Part shown: in pieces, positions 18,730-27,985 of the stretch
Layout: every line of letters begins with the position of its first letter
Position numbering within the stretch: the first letter of the stretch is position 1
Source of the DNA: Burkholderiaceae bacterium
GTDB taxonomy: Bacteria > Pseudomonadota > Gammaproteobacteria > Burkholderiales > Burkholderiaceae_C
Direction: 5' to 3'
Assembly: GCA_016790575.1 (NCBI GenBank)
Contig: JAEUOU010000015.1
Span: 100,851-164,850 of the forward strand
Length of the DNA: 64,000 nucleotides
The notes under the pieces: model-generated
The model's database searches: none
The model's input: the letters and a program-made list of their open reading frames with translations, nothing else
Told to the model about the DNA's origin: nothing
Made by a program: the position numbers and the translations under genes

Positions 18730-20117
18730 CGGGGATCTCTCATGGGGGGAACGGGCGACAGCCGCAATTCGGCCGCACGGGCGTGGGCCTGCAGACCTTC
18801 GCCGTAGGCCAGCTCGGCGGCCACGGTGCCCAGCTGCTGGGCGCCAGCAGCGCTGACCTCGATCAGGCTGCTGCGTTTCTGGAAGTCGTAGACCCCCAGC
18901 GGGGAACTGAACCGTGCCGTGCCGGACGTCGGCAGCACATGGTTGGGGCCGGCGCAATAGTCGCCCAGCGATTCGCTGGTGTAGGCGCCGAGAAAAATGG
19001 CTCCCGCGTGGCGCAGCAGCGGCTCCCAGCGGTGCGGATCGCGGCTGGACACCTCGAGGTGCTCCGGAGCGATGCGGTTGCTGATCGCGCAGGCCTCTTG
19101 CATGTCGCGGGTGAGGATTAGCGCGCCACGGTCCGTCAGGCTCTTGGCAATGATGCCGGCGCGCGGCATGGTAGGCAGCAGGCGGTTGATCTCTGCCTGC
19201 ACGGCGTCGATGAAGGTGGCATCGGGGCACAGCAGGATGCTTTGCGCCAGCTCGTCGTGTTCCGCCTGGGAAAACAGGTCCATCGCCACCCATTCCGCCG
19301 GTGTGGTGCCGTCCGCCAGCACCAGGATTTCACTCGGCCCGGCGATCATGTCGATGCCCACGGTGCCGAACACATGCTTCTTGGCACTGGCCACGTAGGC
19401 GTTGCCCGGTCCCGTGATCTTGTCCACCTTGGGCACGGTCCGGGTCCCGTAGGCCAGGGCGGCGACCGCCTGCGCACCACCGATGGTGAAGGCCCGGGTC
19501 ACGCCGGCCACATGGGCGGCCGCCAGCACCAGTTCGTTGCGTTCACCGCGCGTGGCCGTGGCAGTACCGGTGCCGCCGGTGGCGACACTGCCCCGCACCG
19601 GGGTCGGCACCACCATGATGATTTCGCCCACCCCGGCGACATGGGCCGGCACGGCGTTCATGATCAGGCTGGAGGGGTAGGCCGCCTTGCCACCGGGCAC
19701 GTAGATGCCGACCCGGTCCAGCGGGGTCACCTTCTGGCCCAGCAAGGTGCCGTCTTCGTCCCGGTAGGTCCAGCTTTCGCCCGACGCTTTCTTCTGCGCC
19801 TCGTGGTAGGTGCGCACGCGGCGCGCGGCGCGCTCCAGCGCGTCGCGTTGCGCGGCCGGCAACTGGTCAAAAGCCGCCTTGAAATCGGCCTGCGTCAACT
19901 CCAGTTCGGCCATCGAAGCCACCTGCAGGCCGTCAAACCGGGCGGTGTATTCCATGACCGCGACATCGCCGCGTTCGCGCACATCGGCCAGGATGTCGGC
20001 CACACGTCCCTCGATGGCCACGTCCGTGTCGGCAGACCAGTGTTGCCGCCGCTGGAATTCGGCCTCGAAGGACGGATCGGCCGTGGACAGGCGCAAGGGG
20101 GTTGCCGTCATCGCCAT
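18726..20117 (-). CDS. hisD: Histidinol dehydrogenase
   Basis: HisD carries out the last two NAD-dependent oxidations to histidine. The protein is 463 residues, a little longer than the usual 430-440. Motifs include [37 protein letters not shown] and SQAEHDELA with zinc-site residues. The ATG at 20117 has AAGGA upstream and lies four bases after hisG; an ATG two codons later is possible. Confidence 0.97.
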   Translation of the reverse strand: MAMTATPLRLSTADPSFEAEFQRRQHWSADTDVAIEGRVADILADVRERGDVAVMEYTARFDGLQVASMAELELTQADFKAAFDQLPAAQRDALERAARRVRTYHEAQKKASGESWTYRDEDGTLLGQKVTPLDRVGIYVPGGKAAYPSSLIMNAVPAHVAGVGEIIMVVPTPVRGSVATGGTGTATATRGERNELVLAAAHVAGVTRAFTIGGAQAVAALAYGTRTVPKVDKITGPGNAYVASAKKHVFGTVGIDMIAGPSEILVLADGTTPAEWVAMDLFSQAEHDELAQSILLCPDATFIDAVQAEINRLLPTMPRAGIIAKSLTDRGALILTRDMQEACAISNRIAPEHLEVSSRDPHRWEPLLRHAGAIFLGAYTSESLGDYCAGPNHVLPTSGTARFSSPLGVYDFQKRSSLIEVSAAGAQQLGTVAAELAYGEGLQAHARAAELRLSPVPPMRDPR

Positions 20118-20121
20118 GGCT

Positions 20122-20763
20122 TCAGTCCTTCGCCACTGCGCCCGCAAAGGCGTCGATGATGCGCCGGATGGACGCCTGCTTGAGTTTGAGCGCGGCCTGG
20201 TTCACGACCAGCCGGGAACTGATGTCCATGATGCGCTCGACTTCGACCAGGTTGTTAGCCTGCAGGGTCTTGCCGGTGGACACGAGATCCACGATCGCGT
20301 CCGCCAGCCCCGTCAGCGGCGCCAGTTCCATGCTGCCGTAGAGCTTGATCAGGTCCACGTGCACGCCCTTGTCGGCAAAGAAGTTGCGGGCAATGGTGGT
20401 GTACTTGGTGGCCACCTTCAGACGCGAGCCCTGCCGGACCGCTGAGGCGTAGTCGAAATCGGCCGGCACCGCCACACTCATGCGGCATTTGGCGATGTTC
20501 AGGTCCAGCGGCTGGTACAGGCCCTGCCCGCCATGTTCGATCAGCGTGTCCTTGCCGGTCACACCGAGGTCCGCACCGCCGTATTCCACATAGGTCGGCA
20601 CATCGGTGGCACGCACCAGCACCACCCGGACGTCCGCCTGGTTGGTGGGCAGGATCAGCTTGCGGGATTTTTCCGGATCTTCCAGCACGGTGATGCCGGC
20701 CGCCTGCAGCAGGGGCAGGGTTTCATCAAAAATTCGGCCCTTGGAGAGCGCGAGCGTGATCAA
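20122..20763 (-). CDS. hisG: ATP phosphoribosyltransferase, short form
   Basis: HisG commits PRPP and ATP to histidine synthesis. At 213 residues it lacks the C-terminal regulatory domain of the long form, so by family knowledge it should need the HisZ regulatory subunit, which is not in this window. Seen: [28 protein letters not shown] and [14 protein letters not shown] (PRPP loop). First histidine gene; murA ends 28 bases upstream, so murA and his may share a transcript. Confidence 0.97.
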   Translation of the reverse strand: MITLALSKGRIFDETLPLLQAAGITVLEDPEKSRKLILPTNQADVRVVLVRATDVPTYVEYGGADLGVTGKDTLIEHGGQGLYQPLDLNIAKCRMSVAVPADFDYASAVRQGSRLKVATKYTTIARNFFADKGVHVDLIKLYGSMELAPLTGLADAIVDLVSTGKTLQANNLVEVERIMDISSRLVVNQAALKLKQASIRRIIDAFAGAVAKD

Positions 20764-20791
20764 TTGAATTCTCCTTGCAGCACCTTGCGCA

Positions 20792-22057
20792 TCACTTCAC
20801 CCGCTCGATGTCGGCGCCCATCGCACGCAGTTTGGCTTCCATGCCGTCGTAACCCCGGTCCAGGTGGTAGATGCGGTCCACCCGCGTTTCACCCTCCGCC
20901 ACCAGACCGGCAATCACCAGGCTGGCCGACGCCCGCAGGTCGGTGGCCATCACGGTGGCGCCGGACAGGCGCTCCACACCTTCGATGACCGCAACCTTGC
21001 CGTCGGTCTGGATGTGGGCGCCCAGACGCACCAGTTCGTTCACATGCATGAACCGGTTCTCGAAAATGGTTTCCGTGACTTTCGCTGTGCCGTGTGCCAC
21101 GCAGTTCAAGGCCATGAACTGCGCCTGCATGTCGGTCGGGAAACCGGGGTACTCGGTGGTGCGAAAACTCTGTGCCTGCAGCCGACCGGACGAGCGGATG
21201 CGGATGAATCCGTCGCCGGCCTCGATGCTCGCTCCCGCGTCGCGCAGCTTGTCGATGACAGCGTCCAGGTGATCCGCACGGGCCCCACGCAACACCACGT
21301 CACCGCCGGTTGCCGCAACCGCACACAGGAACGTGCCAGCTTCGATGCGATCCGCCACCACCTCGTGGGTGCAGCCGCGAAGCCGCTCGACGCCCTGAAT
21401 CCGGATGCGGCTGGTTCCGTGCCCCTCGATCTTCGCCCCCATGCGGATGAGCATTTCGGCCAGATCGGGGATCTCCGGCTCCTGGGCGGCGTTCTCCAGC
21501 AGGGTTTCGCCGTCGGCCAGCGCCGCGGCCATCAGGAAATTCTCGGTCCCGGTCACGGTCACCATGTCCGTGGCGATGCGCGCGCCATGCAGCCGGGATC
21601 GGCCCTTGGGCAGTTTGGCAATCATGTAGCCGTGCTCGACCACGATGTCCGCCCCCATCGCCTGCAAACCCTTGATGTGCTGGTCCACCGGGCGCGAGCC
21701 AATGGCACAGCCGCCCGGCAGGGAGACCGTCGCCTCGCCAAAGCGCGCCAGCAGCGGCCCGAGCGCCAGGACCGACGCGCGCATGGTCTTGACCAGTTCG
21801 TAGGGTGCCTCGGGCGAACTGAGCCCGGATGCGTCGATGCGGACCGTGCCATCAGATTCATGCTCGGCAACCACGCCCATATTGCGGATCAGCTTGAGCA
21901 TGGTCGACACATCCTGCAGGCGCGGGACGTTCCGTAGCACCACGGGCTGTGCCGTCAGCAAAGCGGCACACAACTCGGGCAAGGCCGCATTTTTTGCCCC
22001 GGAAACAGGCACCTCGCCGACCAAGGGAAGGCCGCCGCGAATCAGAAGTTTGTCCAT
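20792..22057 (-). CDS. murA: UDP-N-acetylglucosamine 1-carboxyvinyltransferase
   Basis: MurA adds enolpyruvate to UDP-GlcNAc, the first committed step of peptidoglycan synthesis and the fosfomycin target. The active-site Cys is present in [15 protein letters not shown]. Other signatures are [40 protein letters not shown] and the C-terminal [13 protein letters not shown]. The ATG at 22057 (MDKLLIRGG) gives 421 residues. ibaG lies just upstream, as in enterobacteria. Confidence 0.98.
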   Translation of the reverse strand: MDKLLIRGGLPLVGEVPVSGAKNAALPELCAALLTAQPVVLRNVPRLQDVSTMLKLIRNMGVVAEHESDGTVRIDASGLSSPEAPYELVKTMRASVLALGPLLARFGEATVSLPGGCAIGSRPVDQHIKGLQAMGADIVVEHGYMIAKLPKGRSRLHGARIATDMVTVTGTENFLMAAALADGETLLENAAQEPEIPDLAEMLIRMGAKIEGHGTSRIRIQGVERLRGCTHEVVADRIEAGTFLCAVAATGGDVVLRGARADHLDAVIDKLRDAGASIEAGDGFIRIRSSGRLQAQSFRTTEYPGFPTDMQAQFMALNCVAHGTAKVTETIFENRFMHVNELVRLGAHIQTDGKVAVIEGVERLSGATVMATDLRASASLVIAGLVAEGETRVDRIYHLDRGYDGMEAKLRAMGADIERVK

Positions 22058-22071
22058 GGTGGTTGTCTGGA

Positions 22072-22314
22072 TCAGGGGGCGCTTCGCGCCCATTCGGCGG
22101 GCGTCATCGCCTTGATTGAAAGGGCATGCACTTCGTCGGTTGCCATGCGACCGCCCAAGGTGGCATAGACGCGTTGATGGCGCTGAATCGGGCGCATGCC
22201 GTCAAAGGCGGACGAGACCACGGTCGCAAACCAGTGCCTCCCATCGCCCTCCACCGAAAGATGTTGGCAATCAAGACCGGTTGAAATGATGCGGTGAAGT
22301 TCGTCTGCGGTCAT
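22072..22314 (-). CDS. ibaG: BolA-family protein (IbaG-like)
   Basis: An 80-residue BolA-fold protein, likely a partner of monothiol glutaredoxins in iron-sulfur handling. Seen: [14 protein letters not shown], a basic [14 protein letters not shown] segment and [13 protein letters not shown] near the end. It lies between the mla genes and murA, the same place ibaG (yrbA) has in Escherichia coli. The ATG at 22314 is preferred to an upstream start that lengthens the frame by 21 residues without similarity to the family. Confidence 0.88.
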   Translation of the reverse strand: MTADELHRIISTGLDCQHLSVEGDGRHWFATVVSSAFDGMRPIQRHQRVYATLGGRMATDEVHALSIKAMTPAEWARSAP

Positions 22315-22324
22315 GGCATGGGGT

Positions 22325-23080
22325 TCAGTGGCGCAGCTTGTAGCCCGTCCGAAGCAGGTGAATCGCCAGCGCCGCAACGAGGGTAAAAGCCGTGGAAACG
22401 ATAACCAGACTCATCCACGGCGAGACGTCACTGACGCCGAAAAAGCCGTAGCGGAAGCCGTCGATCATGTAAAAAAACGGGTTGAGGTGACTGACCTGCT
22501 GCCAGAACGGGGGCAGGGAGTGAATCGAGTAGAACACACCCGACAGAAAGGTCATCGGCATGATGATGAAGTTCTGGAATGCAGCCATCTGGTCGAATTT
22601 TTCGGCCCACAGACCCGCAATCAAGCCCAAGGTTCCCAGGAGCGCCGCACCCAGAAAGCCAAAAACGGCAATCCACCATGGCGCCGCAATACCGGGATTG
22701 CCAAACCACACTGTGACCAGGTAAACACCCAGACCGACCATCAAGCCGCGCACCACCGAAGATCCGACATAGGCAAAGAACCAGGCCCAGTGCGACAAAG
22801 GAGTCAGCAGAACGAAGACCAGATTGCCAGTGATCTTGCTTTGGATCAGGCTTGACGAACTGTTGGCAAACGCGTTTTGCAACACGCTCATCATGACCAG
22901 ACCGGGAACCAGAAACGCCGAATAGCCTACCTGATCGTAGACTTTGACATGGTCTTCCAGCACGTGGCCGAAGATGAGCATGTACAAAACTGCCGTCAAT
23001 ACTGGCGCCGCCACGGTCTGGAAGCTCACCTTCCAGAAACGGAGGACTTCTTTGTAAAACAGAGCCCGCCAGCCGTTCAC
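22325..23080 (-). CDS. ABC-2 type transporter permease
   Basis: A 251-residue inner-membrane permease with six predicted helices of the ABC-2 family (YadH/NodJ type). The N-terminal segment GWRALFYKEVLRFWKVSFQT and the conserved NPFFYMIDGFRYGFFG near the end are typical. Its start overlaps the stop of the ATPase gene by ATGA. The substrate is unknown; drug, lipid or glycan export are all possible for the family. Insertion between mlaB and ibaG suggests an envelope role but does not prove it. Confidence 0.92.
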   Translation of the reverse strand: MNGWRALFYKEVLRFWKVSFQTVAAPVLTAVLYMLIFGHVLEDHVKVYDQVGYSAFLVPGLVMMSVLQNAFANSSSSLIQSKITGNLVFVLLTPLSHWAWFFAYVGSSVVRGLMVGLGVYLVTVWFGNPGIAAPWWIAVFGFLGAALLGTLGLIAGLWAEKFDQMAAFQNFIIMPMTFLSGVFYSIHSLPPFWQQVSHLNPFFYMIDGFRYGFFGVSDVSPWMSLVIVSTAFTLVAALAIHLLRTGYKLRH

Positions 23081-24018
23081 GACACCACCCGATCCTGTGC
23101 AGTCTCGCCGGTGGACCCCATCACGCTCAGAAACACATCCTCCAGGTCCGCCTTGCGCACTTCAATGTCCTCGGCTTGAATGCCTGCCACCCGCATCGCT
23201 GCCAGATAGTGTTCGACCTCGGTCGCGTCGTGAACGGGAAGCTGGGCAATACGCCCGGTAACGCGCGCCTTGGCCCGCAGCGCAGCCGGCAACTCGCCAT
23301 CAACCTTGAACCGCATCACGTTGCTGGATGCGGCGCTCAGCAGTTCGGACGTCGTCGCCAAGGTAACCACTCGCCCCTTTTTCAACATGGCGATCCGGTT
23401 GCACAGCGCCTCGGCTTCTTCCAGGTAATGGGTCGTCAACAATATGGTGTGCCCGTCGCGATTGAGGCGCGCGACAAACTGCCACAGCGTCTGGCGCAAC
23501 TCGACGTCGACGCCGGCCGTCGGCTCGTCAAGTACGATCACCGGCGGGCGGTGGACCAATGCCTGCGCGACCAATACCCGGCGTTTCATGCCGCCGGAAA
23601 GTTGTCGCATATTGGCATCTGCCTTGTCCGCAAGGCCGAGACTGTCCAACAGTTCGTCTATCCATTCGCCATTGCGGCGCAAACCGAAGTAGCCCGATTG
23701 AAGGGTCAACGCCTCACGAACCGTGAAGAACGGATCGAACACCAGTTCCTGCGGAACGACTCCCAGCAATCGCCGCGTCTGTTCGTAGGAGGTGACCACA
23801 TCGAGTCCGCGAACAGCGACCGCCCCGCGACTGGCGCGCGACAGCCCCGCCAATATGTTGATCAGCGTGGTCTTGCCGGCACCATTGGGGCCGAGAAGTC
23901 CGAAGAATTCACCTTCCTCGATGGCAAAAGTCACCTCGTCCAACGCCCGAAAAGTCTCGGCGCCAGGACGGCCGGTGGCGAATTCTTTGGTGACAGACTG
24001 GAAGGAGAGCGCGGGCAT
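23077..24018 (-). CDS. ABC transporter ATP-binding protein (ABC-2 partner)
   Basis: A 313-residue ATPase. Walker A is GPNGAGKTT, the signature motif is LSGGMKRR, Walker B is VIVLDEP and the H-loop is TTHYLEEAE. The C-terminal 80 residues form the extra domain common in YadG/NodI-type ATPases. Coupled by ATGA to the permease gene and 14 bases from mlaB, so it is probably cotranscribed with the mla genes. Substrate unknown. Confidence 0.93.
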   Translation of the reverse strand: MPALSFQSVTKEFATGRPGAETFRALDEVTFAIEEGEFFGLLGPNGAGKTTLINILAGLSRASRGAVAVRGLDVVTSYEQTRRLLGVVPQELVFDPFFTVREALTLQSGYFGLRRNGEWIDELLDSLGLADKADANMRQLSGGMKRRVLVAQALVHRPPVIVLDEPTAGVDVELRQTLWQFVARLNRDGHTILLTTHYLEEAEALCNRIAMLKKGRVVTLATTSELLSAASSNVMRFKVDGELPAALRAKARVTGRIAQLPVHDATEVEHYLAAMRVAGIQAEDIEVRKADLEDVFLSVMGSTGETAQDRVVS

Positions 24019-24032
24019 CGGAACCCGCTATT

Positions 24033-24392
24033 CTAGGGTTTTACCGGATTCCCGTTCGCACAGGCGGCCGGTGAGCCGCCATGTCCCAGCAAGCGATCGA
24101 TACCGTAGACTCGCGCAAGTTGTTCAATGCGGGCTGGCGCGGATATCAGAGAGAAGTCACCACCTCGGGCGATGATCCGTCGCCGACAGGCCAGAACCAT
24201 TGCCAGAGCGCTGGAGTCGAACTGATGCAGCGCGCCCGCGTCGATCCGGACCTGATTGGACGCCGATTTCGCAATCTGGGCCAAGAAATCTACCAATACT
24301 CCGTTCGCGTTGTCGTGGGTAAGCCTGGCGGGCAGGGTCAGTACCATGGCGCCGGTAGGCTCCAGACCAAGGCCCTTTTCAGTTTTTGCCAC
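24033..24392 (-). CDS. mlaB: STAS-domain protein MlaB
   Basis: A 119-residue STAS protein. MlaB binds the MlaF ATPase and stabilises the MlaFEDB complex. The QFDSSALAMVL segment contains the Asp-Ser-Ser of the STAS signature. Its start overlaps the end of mlaC by 14 bases, which suggests coupled translation. The short Gly/Ala/Asn-rich tail after residue 100 is not conserved family sequence as far as I know. Confidence 0.85.
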   Translation of the reverse strand: MAKTEKGLGLEPTGAMVLTLPARLTHDNANGVLVDFLAQIAKSASNQVRIDAGALHQFDSSALAMVLACRRRIIARGGDFSLISAPARIEQLARVYGIDRLLGHGGSPAACANGNPVKP

Positions 24393-25014
24393 TGGCGTTC
24401 ACCCGGTTTTTTTCTGCCAGTGCCTGCAGCAGTCCGTCCACGCCGCGCGCATTCACCTCCCGGGCAAACTGCCCACGGTAATTTTCGACCAGCCAGACCC
24501 CCAGCACGTTGAGGTCATAAATCAACCAGCCACTGCCGCGCCCCGGCGTTTTTTCGAGTCGATAGTCAAGTTGAATGGGCTCACCCTTGCCTCGCACTTC
24601 CGTCCGAACCAACACCTCCGGGTCGTCCTGCGACGCCCGAAACGGCTTGATGAACACGGATTGATCCGTCACCTGAGCCAGCGCACCGGCATAGGTTCGA
24701 ACCAGCAGGGTCTTGAATTCATCCTGCAAGCGTTTTTGCTGCTCCGGCGTCGCCCGACGCCAGCCAGGGCCGACAGCGGAAGCCGTCATACGCTGGAAAT
24801 TTACCGAGGGCATGATTCGGGCGTCCACCAGAGCCATGGTCCGATTGATGTCACCTGCGCGCACCGCGCGGTCGGCCCGAATTGCCTCCAGCATCTCGCT
24901 CGACAGGCGGCGTACCAAGGCGTCCGGTGCCTCGTCCGTCGCGTGGGCAGGGAGCGCGAGCGCGATCAAGCCGCCGATGGCAATAGCGGTTTCCAGAAGA
25001 TTTCTGCGTTTCAT
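24379..25014 (-). CDS. mlaC: Phospholipid-binding periplasmic protein MlaC
   Basis: MlaC shuttles phospholipid between the outer-membrane MlaA complex and the inner-membrane MlaFEDB complex. An N-terminal signal peptide (residues 1-25, ending ALPAHA) precedes the Tol_Tol_Ttg2 fold. Recognisable parts are MPSVNFQRMTASAVGPGWR, FKTLLVRTYAGAL and the C-terminal WLIYDLNVLGVWLVENYRGQF. Length 211 is normal. Ten bases separate it from mlaA. Confidence 0.93.
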   Translation of the reverse strand: MKRRNLLETAIAIGGLIALALPAHATDEAPDALVRRLSSEMLEAIRADRAVRAGDINRTMALVDARIMPSVNFQRMTASAVGPGWRRATPEQQKRLQDEFKTLLVRTYAGALAQVTDQSVFIKPFRASQDDPEVLVRTEVRGKGEPIQLDYRLEKTPGRGSGWLIYDLNVLGVWLVENYRGQFAREVNARGVDGLLQALAEKNRVNASGKN

Positions 25015-25023
25015 GATGGAGGT

Positions 25024-25800
25024 TCAATGCGCCTGCGGCCCGGTCGGTTGACTGCTGGATGGTTCGACCGCTTCGTCGGTCGGGGGGTTCCCGTCAAAAA
25101 CGTCGTTGTTGCGCCGTTGCAAGTAGGCATCCCGGGTAAAGCTGTATTTGTCCAAGGCGGCCTGATCCAATATGGCGCTGGCCCCCAACAATCGGGCACG
25201 GGTTTCGACTGCCTGCAACAGGAGCAGGCTGTTGCGCGTTGGCACATGCGGGCGGCGCGCAACAACACTGTGCCCGCGATCGGCATTCATGGCTGCCGTA
25301 TCTCGGACGGTTGACGGCCCCATGATGGGCAACACCAGGTAAGGCCCTGGCGGGACACCCCAGTAACCCAACGTCTGGCCAAAATCCTCATGGTGGCGCT
25401 CCAGGCCCACATCGGTGGCAAGGTCGATCAAGCCACCCATCCCGAGTGTGGTGTTGATTGTTAGTCGCATCATTGTCTGGGTTGCGGCAACCGGTTTCAG
25501 CTGCAACATGCTGTTCGCGAGCGTCCAGACATCACCCAGGTTACCGAAGAAATTGTCCACTCCGGTTCGAACCGGACCGGGCGTGAATTCTCGGTACGCG
25601 ATCGCAACCGGCTTCAAAAAGACGCTGTCAACCACTTCGTTGAATCCGTCGATTCGGCGGTTCAGCGGCTCCAGAGGGTCTTCCTTGATTCGCATCGGTC
25701 CACTTGCACAGCCGGACAAGCCGACCAGAAGCACAGCCATGGCAGCACGCCGACCCCATTTCCCCGGGGCCCATTGGCGCGGTCGATCTGCATTCTTCAT
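25024..25800 (-). CDS. mlaA: Outer-membrane lipoprotein MlaA (VacJ)
   Basis: MlaA forms a ring in the outer membrane with a porin and removes misplaced phospholipid from the outer leaflet. A signal peptide ends in the lipobox LSGC. The mature part has DPLEPLNRRIDGFNEVVD, FFGNLGDVWTLAN, and GYWGVPPGPYLVLPIMGPST, all hallmark VacJ segments. The Pro/Ser-rich tail after residue 240 is variable. In Escherichia coli mlaA is unlinked to the mla operon; here it lies inside it, overlapping mlaD by ATGA. Confidence 0.95.
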   Translation of the reverse strand: MKNADRPRQWAPGKWGRRAAMAVLLVGLSGCASGPMRIKEDPLEPLNRRIDGFNEVVDSVFLKPVAIAYREFTPGPVRTGVDNFFGNLGDVWTLANSMLQLKPVAATQTMMRLTINTTLGMGGLIDLATDVGLERHHEDFGQTLGYWGVPPGPYLVLPIMGPSTVRDTAAMNADRGHSVVARRPHVPTRNSLLLLQAVETRARLLGASAILDQAALDKYSFTRDAYLQRRNNDVFDGNPPTDEAVEPSSSQPTGPQAH

Positions 25801-26288
25801 TGTTTTCCCCCTGCAGTGGCCGCCGGCGTCGGTCCAGCGGCCGCCTTGTCGTAAAGGATCTGACCGATCAGGGTCTCCAGGACGACCGCCGATTGGGTAG
25901 AAGAGACCTGATCACCCGCTTTCAGGACTCGCTCGTCGGCGCCGGCCTCGATCCCCACATATTGTTCGCCGAGCAGACCACTTGTCAGAATTTTCAGCGA
26001 GCTGTCTTTCGGAAACTGATACCGGCTTTCCAGCGCCAATGCAACGCGGGCTTGAAAGGTCTTGTCATCAAAAGTGATCGACTCGACACGACCGACGACA
26101 ACACCGGCACTCTTGACGGCTGCCTTGGGTTTGAGGCCCCCGACATTGTCGAATCGTGCGGTGATGGTGTAGTCGGACTCGAAGCTCAGGCTCAGCAGAT
26201 TGGCCGACTTCATGGCCAGGAACAACAGGGCGGCGAGCCCCGTGAGGACGAACAGTCCAACCCAGACATCTTGCGACGAACGTTGCAT
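25797..26288 (-). CDS. mlaD: Phospholipid-transport MCE protein MlaD
   Basis: A 163-residue MCE-domain protein anchored by one N-terminal helix. Six copies form a lipid-conducting ring on MlaE. The MCE core contains FDNVGGLKPKAAVKSAGVVVG and TSGLLGEQYVGIEAGA. I chose the ATG at 26288, which has GAGGGAG upstream; a GTG two codons earlier is also possible. Confidence 0.94.
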   Translation of the reverse strand: MQRSSQDVWVGLFVLTGLAALLFLAMKSANLLSLSFESDYTITARFDNVGGLKPKAAVKSAGVVVGRVESITFDDKTFQARVALALESRYQFPKDSSLKILTSGLLGEQYVGIEAGADERVLKAGDQVSSTQSAVVLETLIGQILYDKAAAGPTPAATAGGKQ

Positions 26289-26304
26289 GGTCACTCCCTC
26301 TTCA

Positions 26305-27087
26305 TCAAATGCTGAACATCATGACAGTCAGTACGAAGTCGAGCCCGAGTACCGCCAGCGATGCCCACACCACGGTCCGCGTCGTCGCAGCGGATACCCC
26401 TTCAGGCGTCGGCTGCGCCTCGTGGCCCTGATAAAGGGCAATGAAAGTCACCGCGACGCCGAAAACCAGGCTCTTGACCACGCCGTTGCCCACATCGCTC
26501 CAGACGTCAACACCGCCTTGCATCTGGCTCCAGAAGGCCCCTGAATCAATTCCGATCAGCAGAACCCCCACCACGTAGCCGCCGACTATGCCGACGGCAC
26601 TGAAAACGGCTGCAAGTAACGGCATCGCCATCAGCCCTCCCCAGAAGCGCGGCGCCAGAACGCGCCGGATCGGATCGACCGCCATCATTTCCATCGCGGT
26701 CAATTGCTCACCTGCCCGCATCAGGCCGATTTCGGCCGTCAGTGACGCACCGGCGCGTCCGGCAAAAAGCAACGCGGTAATTACCGGCCCCAGTTCGCGC
26801 ACAAGGGACAAGGCCACCAACAGGCCAACGGCTTCCGACGATCCGTACCGCTGCAGCGTGTAGTAGCCCTGAAGACCCAGCACAAATCCTACGAAAAGAC
26901 CGGACACTGTGATGATCGCCAGCGAATGATTGCCGAGAAAGAATAATTGGTCACGGACCAGGCCGAATCGTGCCAGTGCCTGGGGAGCCAGTGCCAGGAG
27001 GCGCAGCAGCAGGCGCGCGCCGTATCCCCATTCCGCCAGCAACCGCCGGGTGGCGAAGCCCAGACTGGCCGGGTGCCAGGCCCTCAT
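26305..27087 (-). CDS. mlaE: Phospholipid-transport permease MlaE
   Basis: A 260-residue integral membrane permease of the MlaE/YrbE family with several hydrophobic helices. The conserved LVRELGPVITALLFAGRAGA and ALTAMEMMAVDPIRR-like segment (EQLTAMEMMAVDPIRRVLAPR) are clear. Its start overlaps the mlaF stop by ATGA. Confidence 0.95.
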   Translation of the reverse strand: MRAWHPASLGFATRRLLAEWGYGARLLLRLLALAPQALARFGLVRDQLFFLGNHSLAIITVSGLFVGFVLGLQGYYTLQRYGSSEAVGLLVALSLVRELGPVITALLFAGRAGASLTAEIGLMRAGEQLTAMEMMAVDPIRRVLAPRFWGGLMAMPLLAAVFSAVGIVGGYVVGVLLIGIDSGAFWSQMQGGVDVWSDVGNGVVKSLVFGVAVTFIALYQGHEAQPTPEGVSAATTRTVVWASLAVLGLDFVLTVMMFSI

Positions 27088-27899
27088 GGCCGTACCCCGT
27101 CGAAGTCTTCTTCAACCGATGGGCCCGGGTAGTGAAAACGCACCGGACCGTCGCGCGCACCACTGACAAACTGAATCACCATGGGGTCCTCCGACTGACG
27201 AACTTCATCGGGGGTGCCTTGGGCGGCGACGCGTCCATTGGCCAGGATGATGACCTGATCCGAAATGCGGAAGGTCTCTGGAATTTCGTGCGAAACAATC
27301 AGGCTGGTCAGGCCCAACGCTTCGTTGAGGTCCCGGATCAGGCGCGCGGCAGTGCCGAGGGCGATGGGATCCAGGCCAGAGAAAGGCTCGTCGTAAAGCA
27401 CCAGGTCCGGATCCAGGGCGATGGCCCGAGCGAGCGCAACCCGGCGGTTCATGCCGCCGGAAATTTCGGCCGGCATGAGATCGCGCGCGCCACGGAGGCC
27501 GACCGAATCGAGTTTCATCAGGACAATATCCCGTATCAACTCCTCCGGAAGGCGCGTGTGCTCCCGCAACGGAAATGCGACGTTTTCGAAAACGCTGAGA
27601 TCCGTGAACAAGGCGCCGAACTGGAAAAGCATCCCCATCCGGCGGCGTGCCGCATAGAGCTGCGCCTGATCCATGGCACCGATATCCTGGCCAGCAAAAA
27701 GAACCTGCCCGTGCTGAGCCCGCAATTGCCCACCAATCAGCCGCAGAGTCGTGGTCTTGCCCCCTCCGGTGGCGCCCATCAGCGCCGTCACCTTGCCCCG
27801 GGGGATGGAAAAGGAAACATCGTCAAGAACGGTCCGGTCGCGGTATCCGAAACGAACACTGCGGACCTCGACCAAAGCATCTGCTGAGGGATCAATCAT
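27084..27899 (-). CDS. mlaF: Phospholipid-transport ATPase MlaF
   Basis: The ABC ATPase of the Mla importer/exporter, 271 residues from the ATG at 27899. Walker A reads GATGGGKTT, the signature motif ISGGMNRR, Walker B LVLYDEP and the H-loop IVSHEIPET. The QFGALFTDLSVFENVAFPLRE segment is characteristic of MlaF-type ATPases. No good Shine-Dalgarno sequence precedes 27899; an ATG at 27959 would add twenty non-conserved residues. First gene of mlaFEDACB; gltD ends 87 bases upstream. Confidence 0.93.
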   Translation of the reverse strand: MIDPSADALVEVRSVRFGYRDRTVLDDVSFSIPRGKVTALMGATGGGKTTTLRLIGGQLRAQHGQVLFAGQDIGAMDQAQLYAARRRMGMLFQFGALFTDLSVFENVAFPLREHTRLPEELIRDIVLMKLDSVGLRGARDLMPAEISGGMNRRVALARAIALDPDLVLYDEPFSGLDPIALGTAARLIRDLNEALGLTSLIVSHEIPETFRISDQVIILANGRVAAQGTPDEVRQSEDPMVIQFVSGARDGPVRFHYPGPSVEEDFDGVRP

Positions 27900-27985
27900 G
27901 TCCAGGAGGTGCCGCGAAACAGCTGCGGCGCCTTGCCCTGATGATACCGGGCCGAACATCAGCCCGTTGTAAGCACCTGTTTGCG

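Noticed and set aside
18730..19293. N-terminal extension of hisC
   Set aside because: The frame is open into hisD, but the extension lies entirely inside the hisD coding region, and family starts fit the ATG at 18729.
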